Positions 42,161 to 50,565 of a stretch of 64,000 bases of DNA are shown one piece after another; the stretch's first letter is position 1; every line of letters starts with the position of its first letter. The translations under genes and the position numbers were made by a program. Source of the DNA: Mycolicibacterium mucogenicum DSM 44124 (lineage in GTDB: Bacteria; Actinomycetota; Actinomycetes; Mycobacteriales; Mycobacteriaceae); contig NZ_CP062008.1 of assembly GCF_005670685.2 (NCBI RefSeq), forward strand, positions 3,782,001 to 3,846,000. Reading direction: 5' to 3'. Under the pieces are notes generated by a model, which saw only the letters and a list, made by a program, of their open reading frames with translations, was not told the origin of the DNA and made no database searches.

Positions 42161-43344
42161 CCGACGACGCCACTTCGGTGCAGCCCGGCGATCTCCTCGC
42201 CGGTGTAGCCGAGTTCCGCCAGGATGGCATCGGTGTGCTGCCCGAGACCGGGCACCGCGCCCATCGGAAACTCGAAGCCGTCGATGATGGGCGGCGGCAG
42301 AATGGCATCGATCGGGCCCGCGGGTGTGTCGACCCGGCGCCAGCGGTCACGTTCCGACAGTTGCGGGTGCACCAGCACCTCGCTGGGCAGGTTGTAGCGG
42401 GAGTTGCCGATGCCGGCGTCGTCGGCGACCTTCTGGATGTCGGTTAGATCGTTGGCGGCGCACCATGATCCGATCGCTTCGTTCAGCACATCGCGGTGTT
42501 CACATCGGCCGGAGTTGGTGGCGAACCTCGTGTCGTCGGCGAGATCGGGGCGCGCGATGATGTCGCGCGCCAGGCGCTGCCATTCGCGGTCGTTGGTGGT
42601 GCCCAGCACCACGGTCTGGCCGTCGGCCGTGCCGAAGGCCCCGTACGGCGACACCGCGGGCGAGCTCATACCCAGGGGCTGCTGGTCGATGCCGGAATGC
42701 TGGGTATAGGTCAGCGGATACCCCATCAGCTCGGCCATGGTGTCGAACAGGCTCACGTTCACGGTCGCGCCGCGGCGCGACCGCCCGTCCCGCGAGAACA
42801 GCAGGGCCAGAATCGAAAGCGCCGAGTACAGCCCTGACGAGATGTCCGCGACGGGCGGGCCGGGCTTGGCCGGTGCTCCGGGCTGTCCGGTGATCGCGCA
42901 GGTCCCCGATTCGGCTTGCACCAGCAGGTCATAGGCTCGCTTGTGGGACAGCGGCCCGCCGGACCCATAGCCGTCGATCTCGACGGCGATCACGTCGGGA
43001 TGCGACTGCGCGAGGGCGGCGGGTGAAATACCCAGTCGGGCCGTCGCTCCCGGCGCCAGGTTCGACACCAGGACGTCGGCGCGGTCCAAGAGCCGGTGCA
43101 GCACGGCCAGGCCGTCATCCGTCTTCAGATCGAGCGTCACCGATTCCTTGCCGCGATTCGCCCAGACGAAGTGCGCCGCTTGACCATTGACGACGTCGTC
43201 GTAGTCGCGGGCGAAATCCCCGCCGTTCGGGTTCTCCACCTTGATCACCCGGGCACCGAAGTCGGCAAGCGTACGGGTGCACATCGGCGCCGACACGGCC
43301 TGTTCGAGGGCGATCACCGTCACGCCCGAAAGTGGTGCGCTCAC
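42157..43344 (-). CDS. class III CoA-transferase (CaiB/BaiF family)
   Basis: A 395-residue CoA-transferase: start GVTVIALEQAVSAPMCTRTL, ANRGKESVTLDLK, and catalytic Asp in RAYDLLVQAESG, typical of the formyl-CoA transferase group. In an operon with two dehydrogenases and a hydratase it probably activates a carboxylic intermediate with CoA taken from another thioester. It differs clearly from the 1459-2664 enzyme. GTGA-type overlaps with both neighbours. Confidence 0.92.
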   Translation of the reverse strand: MSAPLSGVTVIALEQAVSAPMCTRTLADFGARVIKVENPNGGDFARDYDDVVNGQAAHFVWANRGKESVTLDLKTDDGLAVLHRLLDRADVLVSNLAPGATARLGISPAALAQSHPDVIAVEIDGYGSGGPLSHKRAYDLLVQAESGTCAITGQPGAPAKPGPPVADISSGLYSALSILALLFSRDGRSRRGATVNVSLFDTMAELMGYPLTYTQHSGIDQQPLGMSSPAVSPYGAFGTADGQTVVLGTTNDREWQRLARDIIARPDLADDTRFATNSGRCEHRDVLNEAIGSWCAANDLTDIQKVADDAGIGNSRYNLPSEVLVHPQLSERDRWRRVDTPAGPIDAILPPPIIDGFEFPMGAVPGLGQHTDAILAELGYTGEEIAGLHRSGVVG

Positions 43345-44099
43345 ATGACCATTCCGCCGTCCACCGGCAGCACCTGGCCGGTGATGTACGACGCGGCATC
43401 CGAGGCCATGAAGACGAACGCACCGGCGACCTCGTCGGGATCGGCCCAGCGCTTCATCGGGATGCGGTTCATCATGTTCGCCGCGAACTTCTCGTTGGTG
43501 CGGATGGTCTCGGTCATCGGCGTGGCTGCCAGCGGGGCCAGCGCGTTGACCGTGATGCTCTTCGTCGCCAGTTCGCGCGCAAGCGATTTGGTGAAACCGA
43601 TGATGCCGGCCTTGGCCGCCGAATAGTTGACCTGGCCGAGGGTCCCGGTCAGCCCGGCCGCCGACGTGACGTTGACGATGCGCCCGGTACCGTCCGCCGG
43701 CAGGTAGGGCAGCGCGGCCTGCGTGACGTTGAACGCGCCCATCACGTGGATGTCGAACAGCAACCGGAACGCGTCCTGCGTCGTCTTCTCGAACATCGCG
43801 GGCTTGGTGACGCCCGCGTTGTTGATCAGGATGTGCAGCTTTCCATCACCCAGTGCCGCCGCCTGCGCGGCGGCGGCATCCGCCGAGCCACGGTCCGCCA
43901 CGTCGAGTGCGGCGGACTCGGCGCGCCCACCGGCTTCCGAAATACGTTCCGCCACAGCCGCTGCCGCGTCTTTGTCCAGATCGGTGACCAGCACGGCGGC
44001 ACCCGCGGCGGCCAAGGCGCCGGCCACCGCCGTGCCGATTCCCCCGGCAGCACCGGTGACCAGCGCCGAGCGGCCGGTCAGGTCGAAATACGTCCGCAT
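43341..44099 (-). CDS. short-chain dehydrogenase (3-oxoacyl reductase/FabG-like)
   Basis: A 252-residue SDR: ALVTGAAGGIGTAVA, NNAG, NVTSAAG and YSAAK catalytic pair, ending YITGQVLPVDGGM. ATG at 44099 with a GGAG about 9 bp before; GTG at 44108 is possible. In this operon it fits the 3-hydroxyacyl-CoA dehydrogenase step after hydration. Confidence 0.92.
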   Translation of the reverse strand: MRTYFDLTGRSALVTGAAGGIGTAVAGALAAAGAAVLVTDLDKDAAAAVAERISEAGGRAESAALDVADRGSADAAAAQAAALGDGKLHILINNAGVTKPAMFEKTTQDAFRLLFDIHVMGAFNVTQAALPYLPADGTGRIVNVTSAAGLTGTLGQVNYSAAKAGIIGFTKSLARELATKSITVNALAPLAATPMTETIRTNEKFAANMMNRIPMKRWADPDEVAGAFVFMASDAASYITGQVLPVDGGMVM

Positions 44100-44114
44100 C
44101 AGTAACACTCCGTC

Positions 44115-45296
44115 TCAATAACTGCGGGGAAGGCCGAGCACGTGTTCGCCCAGGAAGTTCAGGATCATCTCCTGGCTCACCGGCGCGATCTTCATCAGGC
44201 GCGACTCTCGGAAGTACCGCGACACGTGATACTCCTCGGAATAGCCCATACCGCCGTGCAACTGCAGGGCCCTGTCGGCCGCCGCGAATCCCGCGTCGGC
44301 ACAGAGATATTTCGCGGTATTGGCCTCGCGCCCACAGGGTTTGCCGTTGTCGTAGAGCCACGTCGCCTTGCGCAGGATCAGCTCGGCCGCGTCGAGCCGG
44401 GCCAGCGAATCGGCCAGCGGGAACTGCAGGCCCTGATTCATGCCGATGGGGCGGTTGAACACGGTGCGCTCGTTGCCGTATTTGACGGCCTTTTCCAGCG
44501 CGACCCGCCCGATGCCCAAAGCCTCAGCAGCGATGAGCATCCGCTCCGGGTTGAGCCCGTCGAGGATGTACTTGAATCCTTGGCCTTCCTCACCGACCCG
44601 ATGGGCCTCGGGCACCATGAGGTCGTCGATGAAGACCTCGTTGGAGCTGACGGCGTTGCGGCCCATCTTGCGGATCGGCCGGATGTCCACGTGGTTACGG
44701 TCGAGGTCGGTCAGGAACAGCGTCATGCCGTCGGTCTTCTTGGTGACCTGGTCGTACGGCGTGGTCCGGGTCAGCAGCAGGATCTTCTCCGACTCGATGG
44801 CTTTGGAGATCCACACTTTTCGGCCGTTGATGCGGTACTTGTCGCCTTCGCGCTTCGCGAACGTCGTGATGCGTGAGGTGTCCAGCCCGGCACCGGGTTC
44901 GGTGACACCGAAGCAGACGTGCAGGTCGCCGTTGACGATGCGCGGCAGCGTCTCTTGCTTCATCTCGTCCGAGCCGTGCTTGACGACCGGTTGCATGCCA
45001 AAGATCGACAGGTGAATGGCGCTGGCGCCGTTCATCGCCGCCCCGGACCGGGCCACCTCCTCGAGCAACAGCGTCGCCTCGGTGATGCCCAGACCGTGGC
45101 CGCCGTACTCCTCCGGGATGGTCATACCGAGCCAGCCGCCCTTGGCGATGGCGTCGTAGAACTCCTGGGGGAATTCGTGCGCCTGGTCCTTCTCCATCCA
45201 GTAGTGGTCGTCGAACTTGGCCGCCAACTCCGCCACCGATGACCTGATGAGCTCCTGATCCTCGGACAGCGCGAAGTTCATGCCGGACGGGGTCAA
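44115..45296 (-). CDS. acyl-CoA dehydrogenase
   Basis: A 393-residue acyl-CoA dehydrogenase: FGVTEPGAGLDTSRI, RKVWISKAIESEK, ERTVFNRPIGMNQGLQFPLAD and QLHGGMGYSEEYHVSRYFRESR, ending HVLGLPRSY. TTG at 45296 overlaps the amidohydrolase stop (TTGA); ATG at 45281 is an alternative. Full length, so probably homomeric, and distinct from the 40224 enzyme; the two likely handle different chain stages. Confidence 0.92.
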   Translation of the reverse strand: MTPSGMNFALSEDQELIRSSVAELAAKFDDHYWMEKDQAHEFPQEFYDAIAKGGWLGMTIPEEYGGHGLGITEATLLLEEVARSGAAMNGASAIHLSIFGMQPVVKHGSDEMKQETLPRIVNGDLHVCFGVTEPGAGLDTSRITTFAKREGDKYRINGRKVWISKAIESEKILLLTRTTPYDQVTKKTDGMTLFLTDLDRNHVDIRPIRKMGRNAVSSNEVFIDDLMVPEAHRVGEEGQGFKYILDGLNPERMLIAAEALGIGRVALEKAVKYGNERTVFNRPIGMNQGLQFPLADSLARLDAAELILRKATWLYDNGKPCGREANTAKYLCADAGFAAADRALQLHGGMGYSEEYHVSRYFRESRLMKIAPVSQEMILNFLGEHVLGLPRSY

Positions 45297-46570
45297 CTGT
45301 TGGCCTCCGCGGCAGCGTGCAGCGCTTCACCCCGAGCGCCCTGGGCGTGATGGCTCAGTGCCTGGATCGACACGTCGTGTCCCTCGGCCGCCTTGCGCAG
45401 CGCGCCCACCGTGGCCTGCTCGCGTGAAATGTGCTGGAACGGATCGAAGTTGTACCAGCGCATCGCGTTCTCGTGGGTGATCTTGTCGATCTCGTCGTCG
45501 GGAACACTGTTGGCGGACAACACATCCCACAGTTCTTCCGGCGCACCCGGCCACATCGAGTCGCTGTGCGGGTAGTCGGCTTCCCAACAGATGTTGTCGA
45601 TCCCGATGTTGTTACGCAGCGCGACGCCCACCGGGTCACTGATGAAGCAGGTCAAGAAGTGCTCACGGAACACGTCACTGGGTACCTTGCCCTTGAAGTC
45701 CTGCTTGGTCCACGTCGAGTGCATCTCGTAGGTGCGGTCCGCGCGCTCGAGGAAGTATGGAATCCACCCGGTACCACCCTCGGACAGCGCGATCTTGAGG
45801 TCCGGGTACTCCTTGATGGGCCGCGACCACAGCAGGTCCGCGGCGGCCTGCACGATGTTCATGGGCTGCAGGGTGATCATGACGTCCATCGGGGCGTCCG
45901 GCGCGGTGACGACCAGCTTGCCCGACGAGCCGATGTGGACGTTCATCACGGTTCCGGTGTCGCACAGCGCTTCCCACAGCGGATTCCAGTACGGGTCGTG
46001 GAAGCTGGGATATCCCATGGCAGCCGGATTCTCGGTGAACGTCAGCGCGTGGACGCCCTTCTTGGCCACGCGCCGCACCTCCTGCGCGCACTTCTCGGCG
46101 CTCCAGATCACCGGGATGGCCATCGGGATGAAGCGGGCCGGGTAGGCGCCACACCACTCATCGATGTGCCAGTCGTTGTAGGCCTGAACCAGCGCCAGCG
46201 AGAAATCCTCGTCCTCGGTCGCGAACAACCGGCCGGCGAACCCGGGAAACGACGGGAAGCAGATGGAGCCCAGGATGCCGCCGGCATTCATGTCCTTGAC
46301 GCGTTCGTCGACGTTGTAGCAGCCCGGCCGGATCTCGTCGAGCCCCTGCGGCTCGAGTCCGTACTCCTCTTTGGGCCTGCCGGCGACCGCGTTGAGCGCG
46401 ACGTTCGGAATGACGACGTCGCGGAACTTCCACATGTCGCTGCCATCGGCGTTGTGCACCAGGTGGGGCGCCTCATCGAGGTACTTCGCAGGCAGGTGGT
46501 TCTTGAACATGTCCGGCGGCTCGACCAAGTGGTCGTCCACGCTGATCAGGATCATGTCTTCCTTCTTCAT
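45293..46570 (-). CDS. amidohydrolase-2 family enzyme
   Basis: A 425-residue amidohydrolase-2 protein: N-terminal ISVDDHLVEPPDMF (metal region with one His), CFPSFPGFAGR, VMNVHIGSSG and WEADYPHSDSMWPGAPE. This DDH type is widespread in mycobacterial lipid and steroid clusters without a defined reaction. It leads the minus-strand beta-oxidation-like operon 46570-40224 and is divergent from the gene at 46775 across a region with two GAGAAT-type sites. Confidence 0.88.
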   Translation of the reverse strand: MKKEDMILISVDDHLVEPPDMFKNHLPAKYLDEAPHLVHNADGSDMWKFRDVVIPNVALNAVAGRPKEEYGLEPQGLDEIRPGCYNVDERVKDMNAGGILGSICFPSFPGFAGRLFATEDEDFSLALVQAYNDWHIDEWCGAYPARFIPMAIPVIWSAEKCAQEVRRVAKKGVHALTFTENPAAMGYPSFHDPYWNPLWEALCDTGTVMNVHIGSSGKLVVTAPDAPMDVMITLQPMNIVQAAADLLWSRPIKEYPDLKIALSEGGTGWIPYFLERADRTYEMHSTWTKQDFKGKVPSDVFREHFLTCFISDPVGVALRNNIGIDNICWEADYPHSDSMWPGAPEELWDVLSANSVPDDEIDKITHENAMRWYNFDPFQHISREQATVGALRKAAEGHDVSIQALSHHAQGARGEALHAAAEANS

Positions 46571-46604
46571 TACCAGCCTTCCTCCCGCTTAGTTCTCTAC
46601 AAAT

Positions 46605-46631
46605 GAAAACTAGCTTCTCGCTAAACGAGAA
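46605..46631. promoter_or_regulatory. degenerate GAGAAT-type palindrome pair
   Basis: GAAAAC-TAG-CTTCTC (46605-46619) is a weaker version of the common palindrome. It overlaps TTCTCG-N5-CGAGAA (46615-46631). Both lie 35-61 bp upstream of the amidohydrolase start at 46570. Confidence 0.45.
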
Positions 46632-46735
46632 TCAACGTCTACGGCCGCAAATACCCGCCGACCAGGCAACACGCCAGCCAAAATTCGGCGCGGCGTTGAC
46701 CACGGCGACGAAACATGCAAATGTATTAGTCAGAA

Positions 46736-46754
46736 ATGAGAATCCCATTCTCAT
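46736..46754. promoter_or_regulatory. GAGAAT-N3-ATTCTC palindrome, extended
   Basis: ATGAGAAT-CCC-ATTCTCAT, a perfect 8-3-8 palindrome, 20 bp before the likely ATG at 46775. Confidence 0.75.
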
Positions 46755-46774
46755 CGACGAGAGGACCTGGCCTG

Positions 46775-47304
46775 ATGCGCCTCCCCCGCTTCCCGCAGAC
46801 CGCTGGGACGACGAGGTCGACAAAGCGTTGGCAGGCCTCGTATCGGACGAGCAGCGCGATCCTGAAAAGGTGAGCAATCTGATCGGCACGCTCGCCCGCC
46901 ACCCGAAGCTCGCCAGGCCCTACCTCCGGTACAGCTTCTATCTGCTGTACTCCTCGACACTGCCGGACCGGGTCCGCGAACTCGCCATTCTGCGCGTCGC
47001 GCACCAGACCGGCAGTGAGTACGAATGGGCCCAGCACGTCAATCTCGGCCGGCAGGTCGGACTGACCGACGACGAGATCGACGCGGTCACCCGCGGCGAG
47101 GCCGGCGACGACTTCGAGCGAGCGGTGCTGATCGCGGCCGACGAACTGCTCGAGAAATACAACCTTTCCGATGCCACTTGGTCAGCGCTGAGCGAGCGGC
47201 TCGAAGAGCGTCAGCTCATGGATTTGATGTTCACCATCGGGTCATATGCGGCACTGGCTATGGCTTTCAACACATTTGGCGTAGAGCTGGACAAGGAGAC
47301 GTAA
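46775..47304 (+). CDS. carboxymuconolactone decarboxylase-like protein, probable frameshift at the start
   Basis: About 176 residues of the CMD/AhpD-like fold: RPYLRYSFYLLYSSTLPDRV, AILRVAHQTGSEYEWAQHV and GLTDDEIDAV; it lacks the AhpD CxxC. The main frame has no good start: the first ATG (46603) would place the palindrome inside the gene. ATG at 46775, after GAGAGGA, reads MRLP and then leaves the frame at the CCCCC run 46783-46787; one more C would give MRLPPLPADRWDD, as expected for the family. So a 1-base deletion, real or a sequence error, is suspected. It precedes Rieske copy 3 by 4 bp. Confidence 0.72.
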
Positions 47305-47308
47305 ACAT

Positions 47309-48616
47309 ATGGCCCACTTCCCCAAACCCGCTGCAGGCAGCTGGACCGAGAACTGGCCCGAACTGGGCACAGCACCGGTCGACTACACCGACTCCATCGA
47401 CCCGGAGCAGTGGAAGCTGGAGCAGCAGGCCATCTTCCGCAAGACCTGGCTGCACGTCGGCCGCGTCGAGCGGCTGCCCAAGGTAGGTAGTTACTTCACC
47501 CGGGAGATGCCCTCGGTCGGCGCCGGCACCTCGATCATCATCGTCAAAGACAAAGACGAGACCGTCCGCGCGTTCTACAACATGTGCCGGCACCGCGGAA
47601 ACAAGCTGGTGTGGAACGACTATCCCGGCGAAGAGGTCTCGGGCTCGTGCCGCCAGTTCACCTGCAAGTACCACGCCTGGCGTTACGCGCTCAACGGCGA
47701 CCTGACGTTCATCCAGCAGGAACAGGAGTTCTTCGACGTCGACAAGGCCGACTATCCGCTCAAGCCCGTGCGCTGCGAGGTGTGGGAGGGGTTCATCTTC
47801 GTCAACTTCGATGACGACGCCGCGCCGCTGAAGGAATACCTCGGCGATTTCGCAAAAGGCCTGGAGGGCTATCCCTTCCACGAGATGACCGAGGTCTACA
47901 GCTACCGCTCCGACATCAAGGCGAACTGGAAGCTGTTCATCGACGCGTTCGTCGAGTTCTACCACGCACCGATCCTGCACATGAAGCAGGCGACCAAGGA
48001 AGAGGCCGACAAGCTCGCCAAGGTCGGCTTCGAGGCACTGCACTACGACATCAAGGGCGACCATTCGATGATTTCGTCCTGGGGCGGCATGAGCCCGCCC
48101 AAGGACCTCAATATGGTCAAGCCGATCGAACGGATTCTGCACAGCGGCCTGTTCGGTCCGTGGGACCGGCCCGACATCAAGGGCATTCTGCCCGATGAAC
48201 TGCCACCGGCCGTCAACCCCGCCCGGCAGAAGACCTGGGGCCAGGACTCTTTCGAGTTCTTCCCCAATTTCACTCTGCTGCTGTGGGTTCCGGGTTGGTA
48301 CCTCACCTACAACTACTGGCCGACGGGCGTGGACAGCCACATCTTCGAGGCGAACCTCTACTTCGTCCCGCCGAAGAACACGCGGCAACGACTGTCGCAG
48401 GAACTGGCCGCGGTGACGTTCAAGGAGTACGCCCTGCAGGACGCCAATACCCTGGAGGCCACCCAGACGCAGATCGGCACGCGGGCGGTCACCGAATTCC
48501 CGTTGTGCGATCAGGAGATTCTGCTGCGCCACCTGCATCACACGGCGCACAAGTATGTCGACGAATACAAGTCCGAGCAGTCGGTGAAGACCAACGGGAG
48601 AGTTGCGCATGTCTGA
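47309..48616 (+). CDS. Rieske non-heme iron oxygenase, alpha subunit, copy 3
   Basis: A 435-residue oxygenase: Rieske ligands C93/H95 and C119/H122, mononuclear iron H219/H224 in DAFVEFYHAPILH, and LQDANTLEATQ near the end. ATG at 47309 lies 4 bp after the CMD-like gene. It shares start, domain plan and the following two genes with copy 2, so the Rieske-small protein-amidohydrolase module was duplicated. No reductase is in this operon. Confidence 0.93.
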   Translation: MAHFPKPAAGSWTENWPELGTAPVDYTDSIDPEQWKLEQQAIFRKTWLHVGRVERLPKVGSYFTREMPSVGAGTSIIIVKDKDETVRAFYNMCRHRGNKLVWNDYPGEEVSGSCRQFTCKYHAWRYALNGDLTFIQQEQEFFDVDKADYPLKPVRCEVWEGFIFVNFDDDAAPLKEYLGDFAKGLEGYPFHEMTEVYSYRSDIKANWKLFIDAFVEFYHAPILHMKQATKEEADKLAKVGFEALHYDIKGDHSMISSWGGMSPPKDLNMVKPIERILHSGLFGPWDRPDIKGILPDELPPAVNPARQKTWGQDSFEFFPNFTLLLWVPGWYLTYNYWPTGVDSHIFEANLYFVPPKNTRQRLSQELAAVTFKEYALQDANTLEATQTQIGTRAVTEFPLCDQEILLRHLHHTAHKYVDEYKSEQSVKTNGRVAHV

Positions 48617-48947
48617 GACCCCTTTGCTTCCAGCCGAATTTGCCGATCTCGAGCGATTCTCCGACTGGATTCTCGCGACCGAACCCGAGCGCTACGCCAA
48701 GCGGCTGGCGTCCAGCATGGCCGAGATGCAGGACCTCTACGACGTCGGCATGGCGCGGCTCGAAGAGGTCATGGTCTACCTCGATGCCCGATTCCCGTTG
48801 CACGACATGCCGGATGACGCCAAGCGGTTGATGCATCTGATGCAATCGGTCGTCATGGTGTCATTCCCGGTCGAGGTGTGGAAGCAACCGCGTGTCCTCG
48901 ACAGCGGGGCCGCGTGGGTCGAACTGGTGCGAGAGCCGGTGGTCTAG
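48609..48947 (+). CDS. small Rieske-associated protein (unknown family), copy 3
   Basis: A 112-residue homologue of 24493-24834 and 29739-30074 (LPAEFADLERFSDW, YAKRLASSMAEMQDLYD, HDMPDDAKRLMHLMQSVVMVSFP). ATG at 48609 with GGGAGAG before it; it overlaps the oxygenase end by 8 bp. Mostly helical and acidic, without cysteine motifs. Conservation of position in all three modules argues for a direct role in oxygenase assembly or activity. Confidence 0.8.
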   Translation: MSETPLLPAEFADLERFSDWILATEPERYAKRLASSMAEMQDLYDVGMARLEEVMVYLDARFPLHDMPDDAKRLMHLMQSVVMVSFPVEVWKQPRVLDSGAAWVELVREPVV

Positions 48948-48950
48948 ACG

Positions 48951-50162
48951 GTGCTCACGCTGAAAGCCGCTGGGCTGCTTGACGTCGACGCCGGGGAGAT
49001 CGTGCGCCCCGGCATCGTCCGCGTCGACGGTGACCGGATCGTGGGAGTCGGTGGTCCGGTCGACGGCGAGGTGATCGATCTCGGCGACGCGATCCTGCTG
49101 CCCGGCTTGATGGACATGGAGGTCAACCTCCTGATGGGCGGACGGGGCGAAAACCCTGGCCTGTCCCAGGTTCAGGACGATCCGCCGACGCGCGTGCTAC
49201 GCGCTGTCGGCAATGCCCGCCGGACCTTGCGCGCGGGATTCACCACGGTGCGCAATCTCGGCCTGTTCGTCAAGACCGGCGGCTACCTGCTCGACGTCGC
49301 GCTCGGCAAAGCGATCGACGCCGGCTGGATCGACGGGCCACGCATCGTGCCGGCCGGCCACGCCATCACCCCGACCGGCGGCCACCTGGACCCGACGATG
49401 TTCGCGGCGTTCGCTCCCAACACACTGGAACTGACCATCGAGGAGGGCATCGCCAACGGCGTCGACGAGATCCGTAAGGCGGTCCGCTATCAGATCAAGC
49501 ACGGGGCCCAGTTGATCAAGGTCTGCTGTTCGGGCGGCGTCATGTCGATGACCGGTCCGCCTGGGGCACAGCACTATTCGGACGAAGAGTTGCGGGCGAT
49601 CGTCGACGAGGCACACCGGCGAGGGCTGCGCGTCGCCGCGCACACGCACGGCGCCGAAGCGGTGATGCACGCAGTCGACGCCGGCATCGACTGCATCGAG
49701 CACGGCTTCCTGATCGACGACGAGGCCATCGCCTCGATGGTCGAGCACGGCACCTTCCTGGTCAGCACCCGGCGCCTGGCCGACGCGATGGACGTCTCGC
49801 ACGCTCCGCCGGAACTGCAGGCCAAGGCGGCCGAGATGTTCCCCATCGCCCGCAAGTCGATCCTGGCCGCGTACGAAGCCGGGGTGAAGGTAGCGGTCGG
49901 CACCGATGCACCGGCCATCCCGCACGGCAAGAACGCCGACGAACTCGTCACCCTGGTCGAGTTGGGCCTGCCGCCGCTCGCGGTGTTGCGGGGTGCCACC
50001 ACCACGGCGGCCGAGCTGCTCAACGTCACCGACCGCGGGCGCATCGCCGAAGGACTGCTGGCCGACATCATCGCCGTGCCCTCGGATCCGTTGGCCGACA
50101 TCAGCGTTACGCAACACGTCAGCTTCGTGATGAAAGGGGGAAAGGTCTATGTCAACAACTGA
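48951..50162 (+). CDS. amidohydrolase-1 family protein with altered metal site, copy 2
   Basis: A 403-residue paralogue of 28483-29742. The HxH position again reads DMEVN instead of DMHVH, while the Lys (GAQLIKV), His (AAHTHG), His (DCIEHGF) and Asp (VGTDAPA) remain. The substitution in both copies means it is ancestral and not random decay. The product follows the Rieske and small protein by 3 bp and overlaps the SnoaL gene by 14 bp. Confidence 0.87.
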   Translation: MLTLKAAGLLDVDAGEIVRPGIVRVDGDRIVGVGGPVDGEVIDLGDAILLPGLMDMEVNLLMGGRGENPGLSQVQDDPPTRVLRAVGNARRTLRAGFTTVRNLGLFVKTGGYLLDVALGKAIDAGWIDGPRIVPAGHAITPTGGHLDPTMFAAFAPNTLELTIEEGIANGVDEIRKAVRYQIKHGAQLIKVCCSGGVMSMTGPPGAQHYSDEELRAIVDEAHRRGLRVAAHTHGAEAVMHAVDAGIDCIEHGFLIDDEAIASMVEHGTFLVSTRRLADAMDVSHAPPELQAKAAEMFPIARKSILAAYEAGVKVAVGTDAPAIPHGKNADELVTLVELGLPPLAVLRGATTTAAELLNVTDRGRIAEGLLADIIAVPSDPLADISVTQHVSFVMKGGKVYVNN

Positions 50163-50565
50163 CGAAATCGTCGCGATACAGCAGCTCCTCGCCAAGTACG
50201 CAGTCACCATCACCCAGGGCGACATCGACGGTCTCGTGTCGGTGTTCACGCCCGACGGCACCTACAGTGCGTTCGGCGACACCTACCCGCTGGACCGGTT
50301 TCCCGAACTGGTGGACGCGGCGCCCAAGGGCCTGTTCATGACGGGCACCGCACTCGTCGACCTCGATGGCGACAGCGCGACCGGAACCCAGCCACTGTGC
50401 TTCGTCGAGCATTCCAGCCACGACATGCGGATCGGCTACTACCGCGACACCTACGTCCGTACCGACGACGGCTGGCGATTGCGCACCCGGGCAATGACTT
50501 TCATCCGGCGCAGTGGCGAACACGACTCCGGCAAGCCGCACGCAGTGGGTCGCCCCCGCCCGTGA
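50149..50565 (+). CDS. SnoaL-like (NTF2-fold) protein
   Basis: A 138-residue cone-shaped NTF2/SnoaL-fold protein: IQQLLAKYAVTITQGDIDGLVSVFTPDG, then the strand-rich half with YRDTYVRTDDGWRLRTR. The family includes isomerases, cyclases and dehydratases, but also non-enzymatic binders. Its start overlaps the amidohydrolase and its stop overlaps the next dehydrogenase (GTGA), so it belongs to the 47309-52488 operon. Distantly like 56821-57312. Confidence 0.88.
   Translation: MSTTDEIVAIQQLLAKYAVTITQGDIDGLVSVFTPDGTYSAFGDTYPLDRFPELVDAAPKGLFMTGTALVDLDGDSATGTQPLCFVEHSSHDMRIGYYRDTYVRTDDGWRLRTRAMTFIRRSGEHDSGKPHAVGRPRP

Noticed and set aside
46603..47304. Start of the CMD-like gene at ATG 46603
   Set aside because: It would place two operator palindromes inside the coding region and add about 57 residues unlike the family. 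A frameshifted start at 46775 explains the data better.
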